From Spirochaetales bacterium (GTDB lineage: Bacteria > Spirochaetota > Spirochaetia > SZUA-6 > JAFGRV01), in assembly GCA_016930085.1 (NCBI GenBank), contig JAFGHO010000008.1:96146-160145 (forward strand): a DNA stretch of 64,000 bases, given 5' to 3'. The position numbers and the translations under genes were made by a program. Shown in pieces: positions 53,552 through 62,182 of the stretch (position 1 is the first letter of the stretch; the number at the start of each line of letters is the position of its first letter). A model generated the notes under the pieces. That model was not told the DNA's origin. It was given only the letters and a program-made list of their open reading frames with translations, and did no database searches.

Positions 53552-55264
53552 ATGGATTCTGAAACGAATATAAATCAAGAAAAAAAGAAATCTGAACAAA
53601 CCGAACTTCAGGAGCAATATCTTCAATCCTTCCAGCCTATCAAAGAAGGTGAACTGGTAAGCGGAAAGATTGTCGAGATCACCACCGACTTTATTTTTGT
53701 CGATGTGGGCTATAAATCGGAAGGCAAAATCAAAATCGAGGAATTTGAGGCTCCACCGAGAATCGGTGATATCGTCGATGTCATCATTGTTCGGAAGGAA
53801 AGTTCGGACGGTTCGGTCATTGTCTCGAAGAAGAAAGCGGACGAGAAGGTATTCTGGAAAACACTGAAAGTATCGTTTAACGAGCAAAGTCCGGTTGAAG
53901 GGAAAATCGTCCGGAGTATAAAGGGCGGTTATGAGGTCGATCTGGGCTATGATGTCCGCGCGTTCATGCCCCTCTCGAAATCGGATGTTCAGCATGTCGT
54001 CGATATCGAATCGCTTATCGGCAAGGAATCGCTTTTTAAAATCGAACGTCTTTATTCCGAAGGAAAACTCAATATAGTCGTTTCCCGCCGCGCCTGGCTC
54101 GAAGAGGAAATCACCAAAAGAAAAGACAAATTCTTCGATACCGTCCAGATCGGCGATGTTATCAAGGGTAATGTGAAGAGTTTCACCGCTTTTGGAGCGT
54201 TTATCGATATCGGAGGTTTCGACGGACTTCTTCACATCAACGATATGAGTTGGGGACATGTCACCAAACCAAAGGACCTTATAAAAAAGGGCCAGGAACT
54301 CGAATTGAAGGTGATAAAGGTCGATCCTGAAGAAAAAAGAATCAACCTCAGTCTCAAACACATGAAAGACGATCCGTGGGATAATTTCGAAGACAAATAC
54401 TCGGTCGGCGATATAGTAAGCGGGAGAGTGACAAAACTCACCAATTTCGGCGCCTTTATCGAAATCGAAGAGGGGATTGAAGGACTTGCCCATATTTCAG
54501 AGCTTTCCTGGGTGAAGAAAATCAGACATCCTAAAGAAGTACTGAGAGAAGGCGATAATGTCGATGTCAAAATACTCTCTTTTGACCTCGAAATGGGTAA
54601 AGTCTCCCTTGGTTTGAAACAGGTCAATGACAATCCATGGGACGATATCGAAGACCGCTATCCGGTGGGTATGAGAATCAAGCGGAAAGTCAAAAATATT
54701 TCCAATTTCGGTGCGTTTTTGGAGATCGAAGAGGGGATCGACGGATTGCTGCACCTCGATGATTTCTCGTGGACAACCAAATACAATCATCCCTCGGAAC
54801 TTCTTAATCCCGGAGATGAAATCGAGGTCATGGTCATCGATCTCGACAAAAAAAACCAGAAGATAAAGCTGGGACTGAAACAGCTTTCCGAAGATCCGTG
54901 GGACTCGCTTACCAAGGCTTTTTCAAGGGGAAGCATTATCGAAGGGACCATTACCACGATCAATGAATACGGTATTTTTCTCAAAGTACAGGGTGATATT
55001 GAAGGACTTATTCCTCAACAACATGTTTTCGATCAAAAAACAGAGACCTATGAAGAGGCGGTCGCGAAATTCAATATCGGCGATACCTTGAAAGCGCTTA
55101 TTATCGATATCAAATCGTCGCGGCAAAAACTTACCCTTTCGCTTCGCGATTATTACAGAATGCTTCAGAAGGAAGAAATCGCCAAATACATTCATGATGA
55201 AGAGGACGAGGACAAGGTGTCAATCGCGGATTTCATTAAAAAGTCCGGTAGCGATGAAGAATAG
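53552..55264 (+). CDS. rpsA: Ribosomal protein S1
   Basis: A 570-residue protein with six S1 RNA-binding domains (about 35-105, 120-190, 204-273, 290-360, 377-447 and 463-535); the later ones carry FGAFIDIGGFDGLLHINDMSW-type repeats. It helps load mRNA on the 30S subunit, which is of interest given the many leaderless starts in this window. AGGAGA precedes ATG 53552. In some treponemes cmk lies next to or fused with rpsA; it is absent here. Confidence 0.93.
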   Translation: MDSETNINQEKKKSEQTELQEQYLQSFQPIKEGELVSGKIVEITTDFIFVDVGYKSEGKIKIEEFEAPPRIGDIVDVIIVRKESSDGSVIVSKKKADEKVFWKTLKVSFNEQSPVEGKIVRSIKGGYEVDLGYDVRAFMPLSKSDVQHVVDIESLIGKESLFKIERLYSEGKLNIVVSRRAWLEEEITKRKDKFFDTVQIGDVIKGNVKSFTAFGAFIDIGGFDGLLHINDMSWGHVTKPKDLIKKGQELELKVIKVDPEEKRINLSLKHMKDDPWDNFEDKYSVGDIVSGRVTKLTNFGAFIEIEEGIEGLAHISELSWVKKIRHPKEVLREGDNVDVKILSFDLEMGKVSLGLKQVNDNPWDDIEDRYPVGMRIKRKVKNISNFGAFLEIEEGIDGLLHLDDFSWTTKYNHPSELLNPGDEIEVMVIDLDKKNQKIKLGLKQLSEDPWDSLTKAFSRGSIIEGTITTINEYGIFLKVQGDIEGLIPQQHVFDQKTETYEEAVAKFNIGDTLKALIIDIKSSRQKLTLSLRDYYRMLQKEEIAKYIHDEEDEDKVSIADFIKKSGSDEE

Positions 55265-55287
55265 ATTCCCGGAGAATTTTCTCTTGC

Positions 55288-56814
55288 ATGAAGAATAAAT
55301 CCGTCATGGTTAACGTACAGATCGATCAGAAGAAATTCGACACACTCATCCATATTAACAATGAAATCAATTCCCATTACCAGGACATCAAAACCCTTCT
55401 CGAAAAAATCATTGATACCGCCGCAGGCCTTTCTGAAGGAGAGGCCGCCTCCCTTATGCTGCTCAATCCCGAAAACAATAAACTTTATTTTGAAGTCGCA
55501 CTCGGTTCGAAAAGCGAGGAGCTGAAGAAATTTTCTCTCTCTCTCGGTGAAGGGATCGCCGGCTGGGTCGCCCTCCATAACACCTCTCTCATCGTCAATG
55601 ATGCTGAAAGCGATTACCGGTTCAAGTCCGATATCAGCCGGGCGATCGGATTTCCGACGCACTCGATTCTCGCGGCCCCGATGCGGGTAAAGGGGAAATG
55701 TATCGGCGTTATCGAAATCCTCAATAAAAAAGACAACAAAGGATTCGATGAAGAAGATCTTTCGTGGCTCGAAATATTCACGACACAGGCGGCGATCGCC
55801 CTCCAGAATGCCCATACCTATCAGCACATCAGGGAGGAAATGTATATCCTCAAGGACCAGATCCTCTCGGACAAGGGGTATCATACGTTTATCGGCAAAA
55901 GCAAGGCGATAACGGAAAAACTGAATATCGCATACAGGGCTGCGGAAACGGATTCGTCGATCCTTCTGCTTGGCGAAAGCGGTGTGGGGAAGGAACTTTT
56001 TGCCGAACAGATACACTTGCGAAGCAAACGGGCGGACAGGGCGTTTATCCGGATAAATTGCGCCGCTATTCCCGAGAATCTGCTCGAAAGCGAACTCTTC
56101 GGACACGTGAAAGGGGCGTTTACCGGCGCCATCGGCACCAGGCGAGGCAAGTTCGAACTCGCCGATAAAGGAACCATTTTCCTCGACGAGATAGGGGACC
56201 TTCCGCTCAATCTTCAGATAAAGCTTCTCCGTGTCATCCAGCATAAAAGCTTTGAGAAAATCGGTAGTAATGAAACCATCAAGGTTGACGTGAGAATTAT
56301 CGCGGCGACCAACAAGGACATCGAACGCGAGGTGCAGGAAAAGCGTTTTCGCGCTGACCTTTTCTACCGGCTGAATGTTCTGCCCATCTATATCCCCCCA
56401 TTGCGGGAGAGAAAAGAAGATATTCCGCTTCTTGCAGAACATTTTCTTTCCAGATTCAAGGCGGAAGTAAAAAAACCGATAAAGGGATTTTCTCCCGGGG
56501 CGATAGAGACGCTCCTTGTTTATTCATGGCCGGGGAATGTCAGGGAACTCGAAAACGCGATCGAACGCTCCGTGGTGATTTCGAGGTCCGAGTATATCAC
56601 ACCTGATACCTTTATTTTTACGGGTTTTTCATCGCATCAAGAGGATGAATATACTTCTCTGACGTTGAAGGAAGCAATCACGATGTTCAAAAAAAAGTTT
56701 ATCGAGCAGGTACTCAAACTCAATGACTGGAAACAGACAAAAACAGCCAAAATACTTGGAATTCAACGAACATATCTTTCGAAACTTATTAAAGAACTAA
56801 ATATTATGAGATGA
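55288..56814 (+). CDS. Sigma-54-dependent activator with GAF domain
   Basis: A 508-residue enhancer-binding protein: GAF domain about 20-175 instead of a receiver; AAA+ domain about 205-440 with Walker A GESGVGKE (about 228), the sigma-54 contact GAFTGA (about 276) and Walker B GTIFLDEIGD; C-terminal Fis-type helix-turn-helix (KTAKILGIQRTYLSKLIKEL). It senses a small ligand or redox state rather than a kinase signal. Its targets are unknown; I saw no convincing -24/-12 promoter in the window. Confidence 0.93.
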   Translation: MKNKSVMVNVQIDQKKFDTLIHINNEINSHYQDIKTLLEKIIDTAAGLSEGEAASLMLLNPENNKLYFEVALGSKSEELKKFSLSLGEGIAGWVALHNTSLIVNDAESDYRFKSDISRAIGFPTHSILAAPMRVKGKCIGVIEILNKKDNKGFDEEDLSWLEIFTTQAAIALQNAHTYQHIREEMYILKDQILSDKGYHTFIGKSKAITEKLNIAYRAAETDSSILLLGESGVGKELFAEQIHLRSKRADRAFIRINCAAIPENLLESELFGHVKGAFTGAIGTRRGKFELADKGTIFLDEIGDLPLNLQIKLLRVIQHKSFEKIGSNETIKVDVRIIAATNKDIEREVQEKRFRADLFYRLNVLPIYIPPLRERKEDIPLLAEHFLSRFKAEVKKPIKGFSPGAIETLLVYSWPGNVRELENAIERSVVISRSEYITPDTFIFTGFSSHQEDEYTSLTLKEAITMFKKKFIEQVLKLNDWKQTKTAKILGIQRTYLSKLIKELNIMR

Positions 56815-56827
56815 GAGGGTTTAACAA

Positions 56828-57517
56828 ATGAAAGAGAAAATATCTTTCAAAGATCGGATTCTGGACATTATCGATAATTTCTTTCGAAAACGGGGAATGC
56901 TGATCTGGATCATACTCGGAATCGTACTGGTTGTCATTATCGGTATTTTTATCTGGGTCGAAATAGAAAAATCGATCAGGGAGACATCGACCATAGAGAT
57001 AGAAAAAGCCGAAAAACTGTTTTCCGATTGGCGTTATGAAAACGACGAAAATAAAAAGGAAAAGTTTGAAGAGAATTTTATGGAAAGCATTTCAGACATC
57101 ATAAAAAAATATCCCGACCGGTACGCTGCACAACGTGGACTTTTTATCCGAGCGCAATTCTATTCGCAAAAAGAAGAATGGGACAAAGCGGCGCGCGATT
57201 ATCTGGACTGCGCCGAATCGTTTCCAAAGGCTTATTATGCAGCCGATTGTTTGTATAACGCCGGTGTCTGTTATGAAAACAGGGGGGAACCGGAAGAGGC
57301 CTTGAAAATTTATGCCGATTGCGAAGAAAAGTATCCCGAATCGCATATCGTCGGGCGAGCCCTTTTTTCAATGGGTCGTATTTATGAGGTTTCGGGCAAG
57401 TATCGGGAAGCGGAGGACATATATACGAAGCTGGAAAACGATCATTCACTCAGCAACTGGTCAAGCCTGGCCCAAAACAGAAAAATTTATCTGAAAACAA
57501 TCGATCGGAATGAATAA
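56828..57517 (+). CDS. Membrane-anchored TPR protein
   Basis: A 229-residue protein with one membrane helix (about 24-46) and a periplasmic TPR domain (about 95-225; ADCLYNAGVCYENRGEPEEALKIYADCEEKYP, ALFSMGRIYEVSGKYREAEDIY). Similar in layout to YfgM-type proteins. 13 bp after the sigma-54 activator, so probably in the same operon. Confidence 0.82.
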   Translation: MKEKISFKDRILDIIDNFFRKRGMLIWIILGIVLVVIIGIFIWVEIEKSIRETSTIEIEKAEKLFSDWRYENDENKKEKFEENFMESISDIIKKYPDRYAAQRGLFIRAQFYSQKEEWDKAARDYLDCAESFPKAYYAADCLYNAGVCYENRGEPEEALKIYADCEEKYPESHIVGRALFSMGRIYEVSGKYREAEDIYTKLENDHSLSNWSSLAQNRKIYLKTIDRNE

Positions 57518-57628
57518 ACCGGATCGGGCCGGTCTAAAAATGTGTGGTAAAATGATGCTTTCGAATTATAATTAGGTATATCGGGCATTTCCTGTCTGGT
57601 GATGCGAGAATGAGACGAGGAGGAGAGA

Positions 57629-60235
57629 ATGGGGAAGACGGATATCGCCAAAAAAATACTCCAGACCAAAAATTTTGGATTTATCATCGGGTTTATCATA
57701 TTTATTCTTCTTCTCATTCTTACCTACAGACTCGTTGTGATCGATTTTTTCGAACGTTCGATTCTGGATTTTCATTTCAACTTCCGAAAAGACATCCTCT
57801 CGGGAGATTACGGCGTTAAAAAAACCCGGGAAGGCCTGACTACCATCACCTATAACCCGAATGTTTCCGAAGATATCGTCCTTATCGGGATCGACACCAG
57901 AAGTCTCGACGAATTCGGGAAATGGCCTTTTCCGAGATCGGTTGAAGCAAATCTCATCAACACGTTGACACGAATATCGGACCAATCGCAGCGTGAATTG
58001 TGCACATTTCTCGATATCAATTTTATTGAACGGGACATGGAATTACCGGTCAATGATATTCTCCTGATAGACAGCATCAGGGAAAACGGTCGGATATTTC
58101 TCGAGGCTTTTTTCCATTCGACCGAACTCAAGCAACAGATCGCGGAAAACCATCTCGAACGCCTCAGACAATTTATCGATCAATTCGGTGTCGTCGCCAA
58201 AAACAACATCAACGGGGACTGGAAAAATCTCATTCCCTATAGGGGAGTGGAATGTCCCCTCAAACCGTATATAGAGGTCGCCCACGCATACGGGAATGTT
58301 TCATACTATCCGGATCCCGACCGTATATTCAGACGCCAGCCGCTCGTCGCGCGCTTCTGCGAAGTCGTCAAGGAAATCAATCTGGATACCTTGACCCCCG
58401 ACGAACCGATATCACCGGACGCATTCGAATATATCGGGTGGGTCGATCAGGAGGACATCGTCCACTACATACCTTCCCCCCTGACACAGGAAATCGTCGA
58501 TAATCTCAAGAAACAACTCGAGGACGCCGGGGCACCGAAAAAAGAAGAGGATACCGACGGTGACGGAAAGATCGATTACAGCTATTTCATCATTCGAAAA
58601 TACAGGGATTTTATTATCCCTTCGATAACCCTCACCCTGGCCCTGAAATATTTCAACAAACGTCTCGATGATATTGAAATCGATCTCGACAATTATATAC
58701 GGATTCCTTTCCCCCAGCGGTACAATCCGATCACACAGGCGTGGGAACGCCTCGTCGAAACCGAAGCCGTCTACAAATATCCCGAAGTCCTTACCGAAAG
58801 CGAACTGGTCGATCTCCTGAGGCGCGCCGATCCCGCTCAGAAGAATATTCTCGGGGAGAGCTATGAAAAGAATTCCCTTTTCGAAAAATATATGCTGAAA
58901 AATACGCTTGATCAAACTCAGCTTTTCAATCTTCGAAAAACCCTTACCACACTCGGAAACGAAGAGATGAAACTCGTTCGTGAAGCGACCTACAAAGACG
59001 AAATAAAAATCCCGATCGATAAACACGGAAGAATGCTAATTAATTTTATGGGTAAACCCTCGACAAGTGAAGGCGTGCAGACATTCAGGGTAAAACCGTT
59101 CCATCGGTATGTGAGGGATCCGGGACCCGATCCCGAAAACTGGAGAAGAACCAATTACTTCGAAAACAAAATTCTTGTCATCGGCATGTTCGCAACCGGA
59201 CTGGCGGATGAAAAACCCACACCATACGGCCTGATGTTCGGCCCGGAAGTGAACGCGAACTCCCTCAACACGATCATCATGGATAATTTTCTCGTTCAAT
59301 CGCCCGATTATCTCAATATCATCATTCTTTTCGTCATCATCATGCTCGTGAGCCTAATTACCTCGCGTCTTCCAACCCCGCTCGCCCTTGCATTCGTGTT
59401 CCTTCTCCTTCTCGTATTTTTTATTGCGGGCAACACCATCTTCGATCAGTTGAATTATATCATCACGATTTCCGCCTCGTTGTTCGGCGGTGTTTTGACA
59501 TTCGTGTCGATCGTCGTTTACCGGGTCATTACCGAAGAGCGGGACAAGAAAAAAATAAAAAATACATTCGGTAAATACGTGAGTCCGACGGTCGTTGAAA
59601 GCCTTCTCATCGACCCGCCGGAACTCGGGGGTGTGGACAAGGACCTCACCGTCCTGTTTTCGGACATAAGGGGATTTACCTCCATCTCCGAACGGATGAC
59701 GCCCCAGGGACTGGTCAATCACCTGAACGAATACCTGACCGCCATGACCGATCTGATTCTCGAATATCGAGGGACGCTCGATAAATACATAGGCGATGCG
59801 ATTATGTGTTTCTGGGGAGCACCGCTCGCCGAACCGGAACACGCGCTCATCGCCTGTATGTGTGCACTGAAACAAATGGAAATTCTGAACTCCCTGAACG
59901 CCCACTGGCCCGAAGAAAAAAACATCAATATCGGGATCGGACTCAATTCCGGTACCATGACCGTCGGGAACATGGGTTCTCCGATCAGGATGAACTATAC
60001 CCTTATGGGCGATAACGTCAATCTCGGTTCCAGACTCGAGGCGATCAACAAGGAATACTCCACGAATATCGTCATCAGCGAATATACATACGGCCGGGTC
60101 AAAGACAAGGTCGTGGTGCGCGAACTCGACAATATCCGGGTGAAGGGAAAGAACAAGCCGGTCATTATCTATGAACTCATCGATATGATCGATACCTACG
60201 AAATTCCCGCTGTAAAAAAGGTAAAATCGCCATGA
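57629..60235 (+). CDS. CHASE2 adenylate cyclase
   Basis: An 868-residue class III cyclase: N-terminal membrane helix (about 23-45), a long extracytoplasmic CHASE2-type sensor (about 60-555), two or three membrane helices (about 560-635), then the catalytic domain (about 665-850) with both metal-binding Asp (LFSDIRGFTSISERM and LDKYIGDAIMCFWG), the conserved Lys of the latter, and NYTLMGDNVNLGSRLE with the Thr typical of adenylate cyclases. It makes cAMP in response to an external signal. GAGGAGAG precedes ATG 57629; its stop overlaps the next start. Confidence 0.93.
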   Translation: MGKTDIAKKILQTKNFGFIIGFIIFILLLILTYRLVVIDFFERSILDFHFNFRKDILSGDYGVKKTREGLTTITYNPNVSEDIVLIGIDTRSLDEFGKWPFPRSVEANLINTLTRISDQSQRELCTFLDINFIERDMELPVNDILLIDSIRENGRIFLEAFFHSTELKQQIAENHLERLRQFIDQFGVVAKNNINGDWKNLIPYRGVECPLKPYIEVAHAYGNVSYYPDPDRIFRRQPLVARFCEVVKEINLDTLTPDEPISPDAFEYIGWVDQEDIVHYIPSPLTQEIVDNLKKQLEDAGAPKKEEDTDGDGKIDYSYFIIRKYRDFIIPSITLTLALKYFNKRLDDIEIDLDNYIRIPFPQRYNPITQAWERLVETEAVYKYPEVLTESELVDLLRRADPAQKNILGESYEKNSLFEKYMLKNTLDQTQLFNLRKTLTTLGNEEMKLVREATYKDEIKIPIDKHGRMLINFMGKPSTSEGVQTFRVKPFHRYVRDPGPDPENWRRTNYFENKILVIGMFATGLADEKPTPYGLMFGPEVNANSLNTIIMDNFLVQSPDYLNIIILFVIIMLVSLITSRLPTPLALAFVFLLLLVFFIAGNTIFDQLNYIITISASLFGGVLTFVSIVVYRVITEERDKKKIKNTFGKYVSPTVVESLLIDPPELGGVDKDLTVLFSDIRGFTSISERMTPQGLVNHLNEYLTAMTDLILEYRGTLDKYIGDAIMCFWGAPLAEPEHALIACMCALKQMEILNSLNAHWPEEKNINIGIGLNSGTMTVGNMGSPIRMNYTLMGDNVNLGSRLEAINKEYSTNIVISEYTYGRVKDKVVVRELDNIRVKGKNKPVIIYELIDMIDTYEIPAVKKVKSP

Positions 60236-60936
60236 AAGCGCCCCCCGTCCTGTTACTGTTTCCCCTGTTATGCAGTATCTCGTGCGGTATCGATGAATAC
60301 CCGGTGCTCAATCCGCCGGTCGACGGATATTCATCGACAATCGATAAATACTTCGAGTTCAGGTCGACCGAAGACAACGGCGGGGCGGAGGAAGGGGATT
60401 ACTTCCGCGGTTTTGAAATCTATTACCGGTTTTACAATAACGAAGGCGACGTTGTCTCGTCGCTCGTCAATGCCGAAGACCTTTCCTCATACGGATTCTG
60501 GCGGCTGACGTATTATATCGATTCCGATGACTGCGATACAGTAACGGGCTATATTCTCCCCCTTATAAAGATTTCAGATGCAGAAAAGGGCAAGGGATCG
60601 CTATTTACAATAGATTTTTTGGGAATCTCAGACGGTGATGTGTTTCTGACAGCGGAGGAGTTTCCCGAAGGAAGCGGCGGTATTGTGATCGATGCATTGC
60701 CGCTTCGACGCGGCATCGAGGACAGTGAGAATGATGGATTCTATAAATCCTTTGAATATTTCGATATCGGAGAAGGCGGGGACGCGGATGTGACGCATAT
60801 CGAGGATGCAGACGTCTATATCGCCTTATATGCGTACAGTTTCGGTAGATACGGCATTACCAAATCTAAAAAACTGTACAGCGAACTCGAGTATCTGGGA
60901 TATATCGAAATAACACTACCATTGGAAGCAGGATAG
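60232..60936 (+). CDS. Lipoprotein cotranscribed with the cyclase
   Basis: A 234-residue protein with a signal peptide and lipobox SISC (Cys18). The mature part is rich in Asp, Tyr and Gly, with calcium-like Asp turns; no family recognised. ATGA overlap with the cyclase gene suggests a functional link, for example a periplasmic partner of the CHASE2 sensor (inference). Confidence 0.75.
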   Translation: MKAPPVLLLFPLLCSISCGIDEYPVLNPPVDGYSSTIDKYFEFRSTEDNGGAEEGDYFRGFEIYYRFYNNEGDVVSSLVNAEDLSSYGFWRLTYYIDSDDCDTVTGYILPLIKISDAEKGKGSLFTIDFLGISDGDVFLTAEEFPEGSGGIVIDALPLRRGIEDSENDGFYKSFEYFDIGEGGDADVTHIEDADVYIALYAYSFGRYGITKSKKLYSELEYLGYIEITLPLEAG

Positions 60937-60940
60937 GTGT

Positions 60941-61216
60941 ATGTGGTTTATACTAAAAGTCGGGTTGACATACCTCGTTATCGGATTTGCTTCGGCACTT
61001 CTCGTTTATTATGTCATGAAAAAACAGGTGCCCGGCAACTTTGTCGGCGCCTTCATTATCGGTCTGATCGGATCGTTTCTGGGGGGACTCATATACCGAT
61101 TGATTCCCGATATATTCAATTTTCTTTCCGATTTCAATGATGTGAATGTGTATGCCGCCTTCGGTTTTTCTTTTCTCCTGATATGGCTGCTTTCGAAACT
61201 GAGCACGAAACTGTAA
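60941..61216 (+). CDS. Small membrane protein, GlsB/YeaQ-like
   Basis: A 91-residue protein with three hydrophobic helices and the glycine pattern NFVGAFIIGLIGSFLGGLIY of the GlsB/YeaQ/YmgE (transglycosylase-associated) stress proteins. Four bp after the lipoprotein gene, so the third gene of the cyclase operon. Confidence 0.6.
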   Translation: MWFILKVGLTYLVIGFASALLVYYVMKKQVPGNFVGAFIIGLIGSFLGGLIYRLIPDIFNFLSDFNDVNVYAAFGFSFLLIWLLSKLSTKL

Positions 61217-61226
61217 GCGGCAGATA

Positions 61227-61403
61227 TCAGTATTTCTTTAGGAGTTCGAGCATTTTCCGGTCCAGCAAGTGATCGCGGTACCGCTCATAGTCGACGTCGG
61301 TTCTTACGCTGTCCGGAAGTACATTCGTTTCCACGCACCCTTTACTTCCGATAATATATATTCTGTCTACTCGCTTGTTATAGGGATTGATGTTTATCCC
61401 CAA
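61227..61403 (-). CDS. Possible small protein or gene remnant
   Basis: A 58-codon frame starting at TTG 61403, with AAGGCGG 9 nt upstream, encoding a balanced, protein-like sequence (NPYNKRVDRIYIIGSKG ... YERYRDHLLDRKMLELLKKY). The open frame extends about 14 codons further upstream without an ATG. It could be a short gene with an unusual start or the C-terminal end of a lost gene. No family recognised. Confidence 0.4.
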   Translation of the reverse strand: MGININPYNKRVDRIYIIGSKGCVETNVLPDSVRTDVDYERYRDHLLDRKMLELLKKY

Positions 61404-61557
61404 TAATAATGACCGCCTTTTCCCGTTACGCGCTCCTGCTTCTGATTATACAAATCAATAAACACCTATATTGTTTTCTTACAAATAACCTTAAAATGTA
61501 TATTTTTTAATACTGTAACGTATATTCATCTGGTCCTTTGCAGTAATGTATAGATAT

Positions 61558-61591
61558 AAAAAAACCGCCCGATTTTAACAGGCGGTTTTTT
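61558..61591 (-). terminator. Bidirectional terminator after the superoxide reductase gene
   Basis: AAACCGCC and GGCGGTTT flank an 11-nt loop, with seven A before and six T after, so it can work on both strands. It ends the superoxide reductase transcript 17 bp past its stop. Confidence 0.88.
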
Positions 61592-61607
61592 GCACGAAAA
61601 CATTTTC

Positions 61608-62015
61608 TCATGCGACGCTGATTTTCTTCGAACCCTGCCATAATCCGTGAATATTACAATAGCTTGCCGCATAAAGGGTTCCCGGTTTTTCGGTCATAAA
61701 GCTGAATACCGCATCGGGTGCACAGTAGACGGTACTCGTATCCGGCCCCTGTACCGATTCGCCGTGGGCTGTAAACTCCGCTTTCCCGATCTGAACAGGA
61801 AACTTTTCTCCTTCGGGATGAAAATAAAGCGCTATCCACGCGATATGGTGTTCGGTCTTGTTCGGGTGCGGAATTCCCTTACCCACCGAAACGGATACGG
61901 TCGTTTTTTCACCTTTTTTGAGTGCATCCGGTCCTTCTATGGCCGGCACATGTTTTTCCGATTTCCAGTCGGCGGTTTGATACAGATCACCAATGTTTCC
62001 GGATGATTGATTCAT
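61608..62015 (-). CDS. Superoxide reductase (neelaredoxin type)
   Basis: A 135-residue 1Fe superoxide reductase that reduces superoxide to peroxide without making oxygen, typical of anaerobes. The SOR centre ligands are visible: His22 (SEKHVP), His50 and His56 (GIPHPNKTEHH), Cys120 and His123 (YCNIHGLW); Glu20-Lys21 match the active-site EK pair. No N-terminal desulforedoxin domain. GGAGGT precedes ATG 62015. Confidence 0.93.
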   Translation of the reverse strand: MNQSSGNIGDLYQTADWKSEKHVPAIEGPDALKKGEKTTVSVSVGKGIPHPNKTEHHIAWIALYFHPEGEKFPVQIGKAEFTAHGESVQGPDTSTVYCAPDAVFSFMTEKPGTLYAASYCNIHGLWQGSKKISVA

Positions 62016-62182
62016 ATATTACCTCCGTATAAAGTTTCGATAAATGCTACGTTATAAAGCGAACTTGTTCATGTACCCGAATCCTTTTAATATTATCCAA
62101 ATTCCCGAATTCGGTTCATGATACGGCATGTTATCCCCCGTTCGCTATTGTATCGACGTAAAGCGCGGCCGATTGTCTATCA

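Larger units (their letters stand above)
61217..61607. other. Intergenic region with a possible small gene and a terminator
   Basis: 391 bp between the cyclase operon and the superoxide reductase gene. It contains a possible short gene or gene remnant on the minus strand (61227-61403) and the terminator at 61558-61591; the rest is AT-rich without further signals. Confidence 0.6.
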
